DNA of 64,000 bases from Bacillus sp. AFS073361 (GCF_002567005.1 NZ_NUZU01000013.1:217721-281720); one strand, 5' to 3'; positions 46,148 through 55,606 are shown, numbered from the stretch's first letter. Notes: generated from the sequence alone by a model not told the origin. Numbers and translations are program-made.

Positions 46148-46555
46148 ATGACACAAAAACAATTACACCCTACCGTTATACAATTTAAAGAATTTGTTAA
46201 AAGCAATCCTAAACTTGTCCAGGAAGTACGGAGGGGGAAGGCAACCTGGCAGGAGTTATATGAAGAGTGGTATTTGTTAGGGGAAGAGGATACTCGGTGG
46301 GAAACGATTGGAACTAGTGATGAATCAGCTGCTGAAGAAGCAAGCACAGAATCAAAAGGTGATTGGATTTCGACAATTATGGGGATGGTTAAGAAAATGG
46401 ATCCGAATCAGATGCAAAACCATATTAATAACTTAAGTCAGGCCCTCGGAGCAGTCCAAAGCGTCCTTTCGCAATTTCAAGGAAACAATGCAGCGGGGGG
46501 GGCAGCAAAACCACCTGAAGGACCAAAACATCCCTTTTTGTTTAGAAAAGACTGA
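46148..46555 (+). CDS. ylbD: YlbD-like putative spore coat protein
   Basis: A 135-residue protein beginning MTQKQLHPTVIQFKEFVKSNP, with KLVQEVRRGKATWQELYEEWYLLGE and a Gly/Pro-rich C terminus. This is the YlbD family, described as a putative coat protein in B. subtilis. The ATG at 46148 has GAGGTGAG 6 nt upstream; the upstream frame from 46097 is not protein-like. It is followed 19 nt later by ylbE. Confidence 0.85.
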   Translation: MTQKQLHPTVIQFKEFVKSNPKLVQEVRRGKATWQELYEEWYLLGEEDTRWETIGTSDESAAEEASTESKGDWISTIMGMVKKMDPNQMQNHINNLSQALGAVQSVLSQFQGNNAAGGAAKPPEGPKHPFLFRKD

Positions 46556-46574
46556 TAGGAAGGGGCTTTAATTT

Positions 46575-46814
46575 ATGAGAAGAGATGTCCTTGAATATAT
46601 TGAAAGTCAGAAGGATTTAAAGCAGTTTATCCGCGAACAACCAATCTGGTACCGAAAGTTATCAAGAAATCCATATGATTTACAAGCACTTGAAATTGAG
46701 TCCTTACACTATTATAAAAAGACCATTCCAGATCAAGTGAATAAATTTTCAAATAGTGTACAAATGGCGTCCATGATGTATCATATGTTTCAGGCAATGA
46801 AAAATCAAAATTAA
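46575..46814 (+). CDS. ylbE: YlbE-like protein
   Basis: A 79-residue protein with the YlbE pattern: MRRDVLEYIESQKDLKQFIREQP, then WYRKLSRNPYDLQALEIESLHYYKKT. It lies directly after ylbD as in B. subtilis and is probably co-transcribed. GGAAGGGG precedes the ATG. Function unknown, suspected link to sporulation through its neighbours only. Confidence 0.85.
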   Translation: MRRDVLEYIESQKDLKQFIREQPIWYRKLSRNPYDLQALEIESLHYYKKTIPDQVNKFSNSVQMASMMYHMFQAMKNQN

Positions 46815-46819
46815 CTAAG

Positions 46820-46850
46820 TCCACATGTTTATTTTGTGGCTTTTTTTGTG
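46820..46850 (+). terminator. terminator after ylbE
   Basis: CCACA and TGTGG form a short stem followed by CTTTTTTTG. Confidence 0.6.
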
Positions 46851-46922
46851 TGTTAACAAGAGGATTAAGACTAAAAAATGAAATGGAGGCGAACAATACA
46901 ATCAAAGAAGGAGTGAATCAAA

Positions 46923-47288
46923 ATGAAAAAACAGCTTCCGCAGGTAGTCCTTATTATTTTTTTGATTGGAATGCTTTCCGGATTTAATCATATTAAGCCA
47001 AGGACCGAAATACCTTCATTATTTGTCCACCACCAAATAAAAGGAGAAACAGTATTAATTAATTGTGTTGTTTCAGGAATTAGTTTTCGCGAAACCGATC
47101 ATTCAAAGAAGAATTTAGGAAAGCTTGTGATATGGATTGATGGTAAGAAAAAATCAGAAGTTAATGCGGCAGCATTTATCATTAAAGGGCTTTCGCCGGG
47201 CAGCCACAGGGTTAAACTTGAAGTTGTGGATTTAAATAATCAACCGTATGGAATGGAAAAAGAATTTATGGTAAATATCACTAGATAA
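46923..47288 (+). CDS. exported protein of unknown function
   Basis: A 121-residue protein with an N-terminal hydrophobic signal (VVLIIFLIGMLSGF) without a lipobox and a beta-rich mature part that ends GSHRVKLEVVDLNNQPYGMEK, like a small Ig-like or FN3-like domain. AAAGAAGGAGTG precedes the ATG. It lies between ylbE and ylbF, where I do not recall a B. subtilis gene. No family is recognised. Confidence 0.6.
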   Translation: MKKQLPQVVLIIFLIGMLSGFNHIKPRTEIPSLFVHHQIKGETVLINCVVSGISFRETDHSKKNLGKLVIWIDGKKKSEVNAAAFIIKGLSPGSHRVKLEVVDLNNQPYGMEKEFMVNITR

Positions 47289-47349
47289 ACTGTATTTTTC
47301 GCATTACTAACACTTTCATGTTAAAATATCATTGGAGGTGGGCGTAATC

Positions 47350-47793
47350 GTGCTTGCTACATTAGAAAGAGTTGAATTATTGGAACAGGCTGAACAACTA
47401 GCAAAAATGGTTCTGGAATCCGAAATTGCAGAACAATATCAAATTTGTTTATATAAATTGCAAAGTAATAGGGAGTCACAGCGTAAAATAAAGCGTTTTG
47501 TTAGTCTAAAGGAATTATATGATGAGGTTCAACGCTTTGGAAAATACCATCCTGATTATAAAAAGGTAATGACCCAAATCCGCGAAAGTAAAAGAGAAAT
47601 GGATTTGGATCCACTAGTAGCGGAGTTTAAATTGGCAGAAAATGACCTGCAAGACCTTCTAGATGCAATCAGCATCATCGTAGGTGGTGCTGTTTCAGAA
47701 CATATAAAAGTCCCAACCGGCAACCAGTTTTTCGAAACAAATTCCAACCATAGAAGCGGCTGTGGCGGTGGAGGAAGTTGTGGGTGTGGATGA
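47350..47793 (+). CDS. ylbF: YlbF (RicF), Y-complex subunit
   Basis: A 147-residue helical protein with the conserved core FGKYHPDYKKV and MREI-type helix (IRESKREMDLDPLVAEFK), followed by AVSEHIKVPTG and a Cys/Gly-rich tail (CGGGGSCGCG). YlbF forms the Y-complex with YmcA and YaaT, which carries Fe-S clusters and controls RNase Y mRNA maturation, competence, biofilm formation and sporulation; the Cys tail is a likely cluster ligand. The start is a GTG at 47350 with GGAGGTGGG upstream. Confidence 0.92.
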   Translation: MLATLERVELLEQAEQLAKMVLESEIAEQYQICLYKLQSNRESQRKIKRFVSLKELYDEVQRFGKYHPDYKKVMTQIRESKREMDLDPLVAEFKLAENDLQDLLDAISIIVGGAVSEHIKVPTGNQFFETNSNHRSGCGGGGSCGCG

Positions 47794-47825
47794 GAAAATC
47801 AGCTAATGTTAGCTGATTTTTTTTC
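47791..47825 (+). terminator. terminator after ylbF
   Basis: AAAATCAGCTAA and TTAGCTGATTTTTTTT form an 11-bp stem around a 2-4 nt loop. Confidence 0.88.
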
Positions 47826-47952
47826 TTTAGAGTACAGTAAATATTTTTTTACTACCATATAATATGGATAAGAATTAAAGTTTGAATTGAAATGAAGCGT
47901 TTTTATATGCTAGACTTAGTTAAAATGATGGTTCTGTTGAAGGGGAAATAGT

Positions 47953-48228
47953 ATGTTTATTCAAAGACAAGGATTGGTGGTTTGGCTTTACTCATTAAAA
48001 CAAGCTAAAATGCTTAGACGCTTCGGAAATGTACATTATGTTTCAAAAAAGCTAAAATATGTTGTACTGTATTGTAATCAACAAGAAGTAGATGAGATTA
48101 TGGAAAAGTTGAATTCTTTTTCGTTTGTAAAAAAAGTAGAACCTTCATATAAACCATTCTTAAGAATGGAGTATGAAAATTCAGCACCCGATAAAGCAAA
48201 AGAATATGACTATAAAATGGGTATTTAA
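47953..48228 (+). CDS. ylbG: YlbG (DUF2129)
   Basis: A 91-residue cytosolic protein: [21 protein letters not shown], then [20 protein letters not shown] and a C-terminal [12 protein letters not shown], the DUF2129 pattern. Follows ylbF as in B. subtilis. GAAGGGGAAAT precedes the ATG. Function unknown. Confidence 0.88.
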   Translation: MFIQRQGLVVWLYSLKQAKMLRRFGNVHYVSKKLKYVVLYCNQQEVDEIMEKLNSFSFVKKVEPSYKPFLRMEYENSAPDKAKEYDYKMGI

Positions 48229-48268
48229 AAAGGTGAGGGAATATATTTAGTCCCTCACCTTTTCCTAT
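48228..48268. terminator. bidirectional terminator
   Basis: AAAAGGTGAGGGA and TCCCTCACCTTTT form a 13-bp stem shared by ylbG and the convergent gene. Confidence 0.9.
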
Positions 48269-48654
48269 TGTAGTGGTAATAAATAATGATTAAGCCTCAG
48301 AATCCCAATTAGGTATTGGAAATAAAGTTCCTTTTCATAAAAGATGGAAGATGGCTTAACCGATAGTTCGTGAATTTGTTTATTATACGCGGCAGCAGTT
48401 TGGGCAAAAAGTTCATACCTTTTATTAGGACAATAATTTGGATTCGGAATGCCCTCACGACAAACATAAAGTGGTTGGAACTTTCCTGGGTCAGTAGGTT
48501 TTAAAATAACGACCAAGGAGGTTAGTTCTCTGCCATCTATTTTTGTGTGAAGTGCAAGCAGATGTTGAAGACGGTGCTGATTGGCATTAATAAGTTCTAG
48601 TAATTCATATAAATCTGAATATCCCTCACCTAATTCAATAAAACGCTGGATCAA
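48265..48654 (-). CDS. conserved Bacillaceae protein of unknown function
   Basis: A 129-residue soluble protein beginning MIQRFIELGEGYSDLYELLELI and containing SLVVILKPTDPGKFQPLYVCREGIP. Such proteins are sometimes mislabelled methylthioribose kinase in genome annotations that I recall, but there is no kinase motif and the size is far too small. AAAGGAGCG precedes the ATG. Convergent with ylbG and located before the structured RNA region upstream of rsmD. Confidence 0.6.
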   Translation of the reverse strand: MIQRFIELGEGYSDLYELLELINANQHRLQHLLALHTKIDGRELTSLVVILKPTDPGKFQPLYVCREGIPNPNYCPNKRYELFAQTAAAYNKQIHELSVKPSSIFYEKELYFQYLIGILRLNHYLLPLQ

Positions 48655-48728
48655 TTAAAACGCTCCTTTAGAATGAATCAATACTTCAATACTTTATCAC
48701 TTAAAAAGGATTTTTTGAATAAAAAACA

Positions 48729-48880
48729 AAAAAAAACCTGCAGAACTTTCTGCAGGGTCCTTCCACATCCTCATAAAGGATAGAAGGCAAAGGGAGAGGA
48801 GAAACCGGAGGAAGAACTTATGGGGAAACGTAAGTCTTCTCCGCGGTTGGCAACAACATCCTCGAATTGATGTTGTTAAT
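48729..48880. ncRNA. structured RNA element upstream of rsmD (ylbH-leader-like)
   Basis: Four inverted repeats occur in about 140 nt: CCTGCAGAA/TTCTGCAGG (48737-48756), CCTTC/GAAGG with inner CCT/AGG (48759-48787), an imperfect GGAGGAAGAACTTA/TAAGTCTTCTCC stem (48807-48842), and AACAACATC/GATGTTGTT (48852-48877). Rfam describes a 'ylbH leader' motif upstream of this gene in Bacilli, and the position agrees. The first hairpin is followed on the minus strand by a T run, so a minus-strand transcript ending here would be properly terminated. I leave the strand open. Confidence 0.6.
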
Positions 48881-49060
48881 TACATTATTTCCACAACCCA
48901 AAAGCTTATACGTGTTTTATGATAAAATTTCGAGATATAACAATCTTTGGTGTGCTTCGACAAAATAATTAAGATATCATCCACAGAAATTGTCTAGTTT
49001 TAATAAACTATGGTAGGATGAATTAAGAAATTATTTCTGAAAAAATGTGGTGATAGGTAA

Positions 49061-49621
49061 GTGAGAGTGGTTTCAGGCAGTTGTAAAGGAAGACCGCTGA
49101 AAGCAGTTCCCGGAAATACGACGAGGCCGACAACGGATAAGGTCAAAGAAGCTATATTTAATATGATTGGTCCTTATTTTGATGGAGGGATTGGGTTAGA
49201 CCTGTTTGCTGGCAGTGGTGGATTAGGTTTGGAGGCACTTAGCAGAGGATTGGATAAAATTATATTTATTGATCGAGAGCCAAAAGCTATTCAAGTGATT
49301 CAGGAAAACATAAAAGCCTGTAAATTTGAGGACCAGACAGAGGTTTACCGTAATGATGCTGACAGAGCACTTAAGGCTCTCATTAAAAGAGAGATTTGCT
49401 TTGATTACATATTTTTAGATCCGCCATACAAAAAACAGCAACTGGTCAATTTAATGGAAAAGATGGATAATCAGAATGTAGTGAACAAGGATGGAATCGT
49501 TGTGTGTGAGCATGGCTTTGATGTTGAATTACCCAAAGCAGTAGGACGATTTAGCCAAATAAAACATGAAAAGTATGGGATGATTGCGGTAACGATTTAT
49601 ATTCGAACAGATATTGAGTAA
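49061..49621 (+). CDS. rsmD: 16S rRNA (guanine966-N2)-methyltransferase RsmD
   Basis: A 186-residue Rossmann-fold methyltransferase that methylates G966 of 16S rRNA. Motif I is LDLFAGSGGLGLEALSRG, motif II FIDREP, and the catalytic LDPPY is near residue 125. N-terminal RVVSGSCKGRPLKAVPG and RPTTDKVKEAIFNM are family hallmarks. B. subtilis name ylbH. The start is a GTG with GTGGTGAT upstream. It is followed by coaD after 12 nt, as in most Firmicutes. Confidence 0.95.
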   Translation: MRVVSGSCKGRPLKAVPGNTTRPTTDKVKEAIFNMIGPYFDGGIGLDLFAGSGGLGLEALSRGLDKIIFIDREPKAIQVIQENIKACKFEDQTEVYRNDADRALKALIKREICFDYIFLDPPYKKQQLVNLMEKMDNQNVVNKDGIVVCEHGFDVELPKAVGRFSQIKHEKYGMIAVTIYIRTDIE

Positions 49622-50116
<495 letters not shown>

Positions 50117-50118
50117 AT

Positions 50119-50157
50119 GAAAAAAGAGCCAGGCTATGCTTGCCAGCTCTTTTATTA
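50119..50157. terminator. bidirectional terminator coaD/ylbJ
   Basis: AAAAGAGC and GCTCTTTT with inner GGC/GCC form a stem between converging coaD and ylbJ. Confidence 0.85.
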
Positions 50158-51369
50158 TTGTTTTTTTAAGCGGGAAAACAAAATAAGCACATAAACTATG
50201 AGTGAGATGATGGTGATAATCGGCCCAATGACAATCATTTTATGAAATAGAGGGTCTGCCCATGAGCCATTCTCGAAAAAACTGACTGGCAAGGCATTTG
50301 AAGGCTGTTCATTCCCATTAAAACGCAAATAAACGGGCTTCCATAAGATCAATGCAAACAAACTTGCGAAAATACCTTGAAGGATTCTCGCCATAAAAAA
50401 TGGTTTAAATCGAATATCTGTTTGTGCCAGGATACTAGCAACTTGGGCTTGGACACTAAAACCACTAAAGGCTAAAATAAAGCTGGTAATCATCGCTTTT
50501 TGTAAAAGTGTTGCATCTGGATTTTGACTCGTTAATTGACTGCCTAAAGTGATCTCAAATAAACCTGAAATAAACGGAATACTTAACATTTCAGGGAAGG
50601 ACAGCGCAGATAGCAGCACCTCAATAGATTTTGCTAATGTGGCCGTAATATGTAAATGATAAAGTATTTTGTTTATCACAGAGAAAAGAATGATAAACCC
50701 GCCAACCATTAATAAGGTTTGAATAGAAGAATTAACGGCATCCCCAAGTAGTTTTCCAATTGGTCGATTATCTTTTAGTCTCGTTTGATGCAAAGCTGAT
50801 AAAGCTGAACGGATTTTGAACTTTTTTCTTTTCGGAGGGATTTCATCAGGTGATTCTTTTCCATAAAAGCGCATGATTAACCCAACACAAATATTTCCTA
50901 AATAATGAGATAGTGCAAGGATAACCCCTAAATGTGGATTATAGAAAAATCCTACCGAAACAGCCCCGAAAATAAATAATGGATTTGATGAATTTGTGAA
51001 AGAAACAAGTCTTTCCGCTTCAATTCGTGTTAACTGGCCTTCTTCTCTTAATCTTGCAGTGAACTTTGCTCCAGCAGGAAATCCAGAAGCCATCCCCATA
51101 GCCCAAACAAATCCGCCCACACCAGGAACCTTGAAAAGAGGTCTCATTAGTGGTTCCAATAATACACCAATAAATTTTACAACCCCGAAGCCAATTAACA
51201 TTTCAGAAACAATAAAAAATGGTAATAAGGATGGAAAAACTATTTCCCACCACATATTTAAGCCACGGATAGATGCATCCAAGGACTCTTGTGGATAAAA
51301 TATTAGCGAGCCAGCTAGAATGGTGACGGATATGGATAAAAAAATTGTTTTTAATTTGGACCGAAACAA
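50155..51369 (-). CDS. ylbJ: sporulation integral membrane protein YlbJ
   Basis: A 404-residue polytopic membrane protein with two nucleoside-transporter-gate (nucleoside recognition) domains: GLNMWWEIVFPSLLPFFIVSE with SGFPAGAKF, and SVQAQVASILAQTDIRF. YlbJ is a sigma-E-controlled protein needed for spore cortex formation in B. subtilis. I set the start at the TTG at 51369 because GGAGGAGG lies 8 nt upstream and the membrane topology begins there; the frame could extend to 51471 without ribosome site. Divergent from ylbK. Confidence 0.88.
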   Translation of the reverse strand: MFRSKLKTIFLSISVTILAGSLIFYPQESLDASIRGLNMWWEIVFPSLLPFFIVSEMLIGFGVVKFIGVLLEPLMRPLFKVPGVGGFVWAMGMASGFPAGAKFTARLREEGQLTRIEAERLVSFTNSSNPLFIFGAVSVGFFYNPHLGVILALSHYLGNICVGLIMRFYGKESPDEIPPKRKKFKIRSALSALHQTRLKDNRPIGKLLGDAVNSSIQTLLMVGGFIILFSVINKILYHLHITATLAKSIEVLLSALSFPEMLSIPFISGLFEITLGSQLTSQNPDATLLQKAMITSFILAFSGFSVQAQVASILAQTDIRFKPFFMARILQGIFASLFALILWKPVYLRFNGNEQPSNALPVSFFENGSWADPLFHKMIVIGPIITIISLIVYVLILFSRLKKQ

Positions 51370-51602
51370 TGAAGAGACCTCCTCCCGAGGAAATCGTTGA
51401 ACTGTGCAATCGATTAAATGAATGGTAAAATAAAGAAATATTCCATCCTGACTTGTCCTCATATAACTCAAATATACTCATAGAACGTTTATTTAGACCA
51501 TAAGATTGAACGAGATTTCACTTTTACATGGAAGGAATTCGTAAAGTCCGTCAATTAAGAAATCAATTATTTTGATTAGGTATTGATAGGAGGTCTATAA
51601 TT

Positions 51603-52382
51603 ATGGAGCACCCAAAAATAGGCTTGGCGCTTGGTTCAGGAGGTGCACGCGGGTTTGCTCATTTAGGTGTCATTAAAGCATTAATAGACGCTGAAATTCC
51701 GATTCATCTGATTGCTGGCAGCAGTATGGGAGCACTAGTTGCAAGTTTTTACGGTGCAGGTATTGATATGGATCGGTTATATAAATTATCCACTGCCTTT
51801 AAGAGGAAGTACTTTTTGGACTTTACAGTTCCAAAAATGGGCTTTATTTCAGGTAAAAAGGTAAAAGAATTTATTAAGGTATTTACCCACGGTAAAAATA
51901 TTGAGGAGCTCTCGATTCCAATTGGAATCGTCGCTACTGATTTATTGACGGGTGAAAAGGTGGTATTTAAAAAGGGTCCTGTTGCAGATGCAGTCCGGGC
52001 AAGCATTTCGATACCCGGAATTTTTGTACCCGAAAAATATAATGGCAGAATCCTTGTAGATGGCGGCGTATCTGATCGCGTTCCTGTTTCTGTCGCTAAA
52101 GAGATGGGGGCAGATATCGTTATCGCTGTAGATGTTTCAAGGGTAAAGAGGAACGCAGAAATTACCTCTATCTATGATGTCATCATGCAGAGTATTGATA
52201 TTATGCAAGCAGAGATAATTAACAATCGGGAAATTGCTGCAAGTGTAATGCTTCGTCCCCCTGTCGAAACTTATAGTTCACGAGCCTTTATAAATATTGA
52301 AGAGATTATTAATATAGGCGAGGCTGAAGCGAAAAAACATCTAACGCAAATAAAAACCGTGATTGAACAGTGGAAGGGGTAA
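51603..52382 (+). CDS. ylbK: patatin-like phospholipase YlbK
   Basis: A 259-residue serine lipid hydrolase. Oxyanion-hole GSGGARGFAHLGV near the N terminus, nucleophile motif GSSMGAL (GxSxG), and catalytic Asp in DGGVSDRVP make the Ser-Asp dyad complete. Cytosolic NTE-like bacterial patatin. AGGAGG precedes the ATG. It ends 8 nt before ylbL, so they form an operon. Confidence 0.92.
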   Translation: MEHPKIGLALGSGGARGFAHLGVIKALIDAEIPIHLIAGSSMGALVASFYGAGIDMDRLYKLSTAFKRKYFLDFTVPKMGFISGKKVKEFIKVFTHGKNIEELSIPIGIVATDLLTGEKVVFKKGPVADAVRASISIPGIFVPEKYNGRILVDGGVSDRVPVSVAKEMGADIVIAVDVSRVKRNAEITSIYDVIMQSIDIMQAEIINNREIAASVMLRPPVETYSSRAFINIEEIINIGEAEAKKHLTQIKTVIEQWKG

Positions 52383-52390
52383 AAATTGCG

Positions 52391-53410
52391 ATGCGCAAAA
52401 AAATATATATAGGGTCTGCACTAGTTATTACGATTATCTTTGTTTGGGGAATGTTTTATTCATTGCCATACTATGTCTCCAAACCGGGAATGGCGAAGGA
52501 ACTGGGACCAATCATCAGTGTTGAAGGCGGCGATAAGGATGAAGGAAATTTTATGCTTACGACGGTTAGAATGGGTAGAGCTAATGTTTTCTCTTATATA
52601 GAAGCAAAAGTTAGAAAATATGAGGAGCTTTATCCACTTGATATGATATTAAATAAAAAAGAAACCGAAGAAGAATACAATGTACGACAGCTCCATCTTA
52701 TGGCGGGTTCGAAATTAAATGCCATTGAGGTAGCTTACCGGAAAGCGGGTCTGCCTGTTAAATATAAATATAAGGGAATTTATGTGGTTCAAGTGATTCC
52801 TGATATGCCTGCATATGGCAAACTTTCCGCGGGTGATCGGATTTTTAAAGTGGATGGGAAGCAATTTCCTTCCTCGGAAAAATTCATTGGTTACGTGAGT
52901 AATAAACATGCTGGTGACAAGGTAGAATTAACCTATTTACGAAATAAAAGTACAAAGACTGTTACATTAAAACTCCAAGCTTTTAAAGAAGATCCTCGAA
53001 AGGTTGGAATTGGGATTTCGCTCGTTGATGATAAAGAAATAATGGTTGATCCAAAAGTTAAGGTAAAGACGGATGAAATTGGTGGACCTTCCGCAGGATT
53101 CATGTTTTCTTTAGAAATCTATAACCAGTTGACCGACGGTGACCTGACAAAAGGGTATCAGATTGCAGGTACAGGGACCATTGAAGTGGATGGGACGGTT
53201 GGTCCTATAGGGGGAATTGAACAAAAAATAGTTGCAGCGGACAAAGCAGGCGCAGAAATCTTTTTAGCCCCGAATGAAAAAGGAATAAAGAGTTCCAATT
53301 ACCGGGATGCTGTAAAGACGGCCCGTGAGATAAAAACCAACATGAAAATTGTTCCTATTGATACATTTGACGAAGCTGTTAGCTACTTAGAAAAGCTAAA
53401 GGAAAAATAA
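52391..53410 (+). CDS. ylbL: membrane-anchored PDZ-Lon-type serine protease YlbL
   Basis: A 339-residue protein with an N-terminal membrane helix, a PDZ domain (about 120-210; SAGDRIFKVDGKQF) and a Lon-type S16 protease domain. The catalytic Ser is in GGPSAGFMFSLEIY and the Lys in AADKAGAEIFLAP. In B. subtilis YlbL helps to clear the DNA-damage checkpoint protein YneA. The ATG at 52391 gives the expected length; ribosome site AAGGGG is about 11 nt upstream, inside the end of ylbK. Confidence 0.9.
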   Translation: MRKKIYIGSALVITIIFVWGMFYSLPYYVSKPGMAKELGPIISVEGGDKDEGNFMLTTVRMGRANVFSYIEAKVRKYEELYPLDMILNKKETEEEYNVRQLHLMAGSKLNAIEVAYRKAGLPVKYKYKGIYVVQVIPDMPAYGKLSAGDRIFKVDGKQFPSSEKFIGYVSNKHAGDKVELTYLRNKSTKTVTLKLQAFKEDPRKVGIGISLVDDKEIMVDPKVKVKTDEIGGPSAGFMFSLEIYNQLTDGDLTKGYQIAGTGTIEVDGTVGPIGGIEQKIVAADKAGAEIFLAPNEKGIKSSNYRDAVKTAREIKTNMKIVPIDTFDEAVSYLEKLKEK

Positions 53411-53411
53411 T

Positions 53412-53444
53412 AAAAAGATGGTGCGCCTGCATCATCTTTTTATT
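53412..53444 (+). terminator. terminator after ylbL
   Basis: AAAAAGATG and CATCTTTTT, with an inner G-C pair region, form a stem with T tail. Confidence 0.8.
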
Positions 53445-53479
53445 ATGGTTAAGTTAAGAAATATTGTTGACTTTGGCAT

Positions 53480-53523
53480 CCTGTTGATTGGAGCGGAAAT
53501 CAACAGGCCCTGTTTAACAGAGC
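53480..53523. repeat. collapsed copy of a Bacillus dispersed repeat
   Basis: CCTGTTGATT and AATCAACAGG form a perfect 10-bp palindrome around GGAGCGGA, followed by CCCTGTTTAACAGAGC. From memory, these are the two outer ends of a longer dispersed repeat common in Bacillaceae, here joined without the GC-rich middle. It lies between ylbL and tmcAL. Confidence 0.45.
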
Positions 53524-53526
53524 TTT

Positions 53527-54741
53527 TTACTTTATATAAATCGGAGGCTGCTGATATTCTTGATGGATCATTTTATTTTTTAAATGGATAGGGAGCCCAA
53601 GTGAAAAAACCCTTGCTGCTTTAATATCTAGGTTAATCTCTTTTCCTTTAAAAGAAGAAAGTTTCGATATTAGGGGGAGACTAAGATGAGCCTTGTTTTT
53701 ATTTAGGTATTCTTTGCCCTTGGTGGTCATACCAAGAAGTCTTAAATAAGAGGCTTTTTCTGAGATCATTGCCATGTCCTCTTTTTTTGAATTAGTTAAT
53801 ATATGAACACATAATCTTTGCAGTCTTGTCCAAGTATAACGTTTCGTTTTAATTTTTTGCATATACTCAAGATATGTATCAGCCTCTCGTGCCGCAGAGA
53901 GAAGTCTATTTTCAAGCCCCTCTTCCATTTCATAAATATTCCTCAGCTCTTCAGGGCTCGAATGAATTAAACGAAATTGAAGATAACTCCAATAGTTTTC
54001 CCATTGGTGAAATACTTGATAAAATTGTAAATATTCATTTAGCAATTGTTTGGTAGCCTTTGGTACATATTGGTCTATAGCAGATTTTCCATCGCTATCA
54101 GCAAAGATAGCTTTTCGGATACTGGTTGCACTTGCAATCGTTGCAGAGGTAAAATCCTGATCATGGTAGTTAGCGTTTTTTCGAGGTATCGTCATTGGGA
54201 TGACATTCGACTTTTGTTGTTTTATAGCTTTGATGTATTCGAGTCCAAGTATATTATTTGGCTTAGCTAAATCCAAATATTTATCCGAATCTGGCAATTG
54301 CCCAAATGCAAGGGATAAAGCTTTCGGATAACTGACACCTGTGCTTAGGAACTGTTTAATGTTTTCATTAAATAGATGTTGCTTCGCTTCTAAGTGATCA
54401 ATTGTACGAAAGAAATCGGATATGTCTCCGCTCTCGCTTCCAAAACAGAGGCAATGAGTGCCCACTGCATCCAAAATTGACACAGCACCATTTGCGAAGG
54501 TTTCTGCTTTTTGAGTGGCGAAGCAATAAGGTAGTTCAAAAACAATATCTACTCCATTTAACAATGCCATTTTGGTTCGCTGCCATTTGGACACAAGTGC
54601 AGGTTCCCCGCGCTGTAAAAAGTTCCCGCTCATTACTGCAATAACAATATCAGCTTCTGCTGCTTCCTTAGATGCCTGTAAATGATAGGCATGCCCATTA
54701 TGAAAAGGGTTGTACTCTACGATTAATCCAACAGCTCTCAT
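53527..54741 (-). CDS. tmcAL: tRNA(Met) cytidine acetate ligase TmcAL (YlbM)
   Basis: A 404-residue enzyme that uses acetate and ATP to make N4-acetylcytidine at the wobble position of elongator tRNA-Met. It has the nucleotidyltransferase HIGH-like motif in VEYNPFHNGHAYHL at the N terminus, AVMSGNFLQRGEPALVSKW and an ADIV segment. The start is an ATG at 54741 with AAGGAG 7 nt upstream; a longer open frame upstream is not conserved. Divergent from the ylbN-rpmF operon. Confidence 0.92.
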   Translation of the reverse strand: MRAVGLIVEYNPFHNGHAYHLQASKEAAEADIVIAVMSGNFLQRGEPALVSKWQRTKMALLNGVDIVFELPYCFATQKAETFANGAVSILDAVGTHCLCFGSESGDISDFFRTIDHLEAKQHLFNENIKQFLSTGVSYPKALSLAFGQLPDSDKYLDLAKPNNILGLEYIKAIKQQKSNVIPMTIPRKNANYHDQDFTSATIASATSIRKAIFADSDGKSAIDQYVPKATKQLLNEYLQFYQVFHQWENYWSYLQFRLIHSSPEELRNIYEMEEGLENRLLSAAREADTYLEYMQKIKTKRYTWTRLQRLCVHILTNSKKEDMAMISEKASYLRLLGMTTKGKEYLNKNKAHLSLPLISKLSSFKGKEINLDIKAARVFSLGLPIHLKNKMIHQEYQQPPIYIK

Positions 54742-54939
54742 TTGTTTTCTCCTTAAAACTTTAAAATCTGTGTGATTTTTGCTTTTCTTAACATTATAGC
54801 AATATTTTAAGGAAACCAATCAAATTATATGGTAAGATATTAAGGATGTTTGCAAAAGGCTAATCTGGTTAAACTAGTATTGGAAACAGATAGGTGCATT
54901 TTGCTTTTTAATCATCTGACGGGGTGTAAAGAAAAAACA

Positions 54940-54968
54940 TTGACAAAAAATTTATCGAAGGCTATAAT
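54940..54968 (+). promoter_or_regulatory. consensus sigma-A promoter of ylbN-rpmF
   Basis: TTGACA (54940-54945) and TATAAT (54963-54968) match the consensus exactly, with an ideal 17-nt spacing. Transcription would begin about 20 nt before the ylbN start. Confidence 0.92.
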
Positions 54969-54995
54969 TACCTTTGTTGCCTTGGGGTGATTCAA

Positions 54996-55517
54996 TTGAA
55001 ATGGACATTAAGTCAATTACAAAAATATCGAAACAAGGAATTTATTATTGATGAGATAGTTCGTGTGGATGAGATCAAACAAGATGATCCAACCATCCGG
55101 GAAGTTTCTCCGATGCATATTACAGGTCGGGGCGATATCGATTCAACAAAAGTAACGTTCCATTTAAAAATCGAAGGTTACTTAATACTTCCATGTTCTC
55201 GTACTTTAGTGGATGTTAAACTTCCAATTAATGTCGAAACAACTGAAACGTTTCTCTTGCAAGGTTCAGTTTATGAAACTGAAGAGGAAGCATATCAAGT
55301 GAAAGGTGAAGTGATTGATGTGATGCCGATCCTTCGAGAGATTCTTTTACTTGAGGTACCAATGCAAGTTTTTTGCGAAGATGTTAATCGTGAAGATGCT
55401 GCTCCACAATCTGGCAAGGATTGGGAAGTTGTTCATGGAGAAGATCAATCTAAAAAAATTGATCCGAGACTAGCAGGTCTCGCAAAGTTTTTCGATGAAA
55501 ACAATTCTTCTTCGTAA
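54996..55517 (+). CDS. ylbN: YceD/DUF177 family protein YlbN
   Basis: A 173-residue acidic protein of the DUF177 (YceD) family, almost always co-transcribed with rpmF and linked in other organisms to 23S rRNA and ribosome assembly. Core: [34 protein letters not shown], and a C-terminal [14 protein letters not shown] choose the TTG at 54996 (MKWTLSQL, as in B. subtilis) with GGGGTGA upstream; a GTG three codons earlier sits in the ribosome site. Driven by the consensus promoter at 54940-54968. Confidence 0.9.
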   Translation: MKWTLSQLQKYRNKEFIIDEIVRVDEIKQDDPTIREVSPMHITGRGDIDSTKVTFHLKIEGYLILPCSRTLVDVKLPINVETTETFLLQGSVYETEEEAYQVKGEVIDVMPILREILLLEVPMQVFCEDVNREDAAPQSGKDWEVVHGEDQSKKIDPRLAGLAKFFDENNSSS

Positions 55518-55606
55518 ATTTAATCGACAAATCTAAGAAGCAAAGTGAAGACCCAGCATTCCTGGCCTTCATTACTTTCTTAATACTCTTTAAGGAGGTG
55601 GGAAGA

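Noticed and set aside
48820..48870. 16-codon plus-strand frame (MGKRKSSPRLATTSSN) with a GGAGG site
   Set aside because: The ribosome site and frame fall within stems of the structured RNA element, so the purine-rich sequence is explained by base pairing; kept as a note within the RNA finding.
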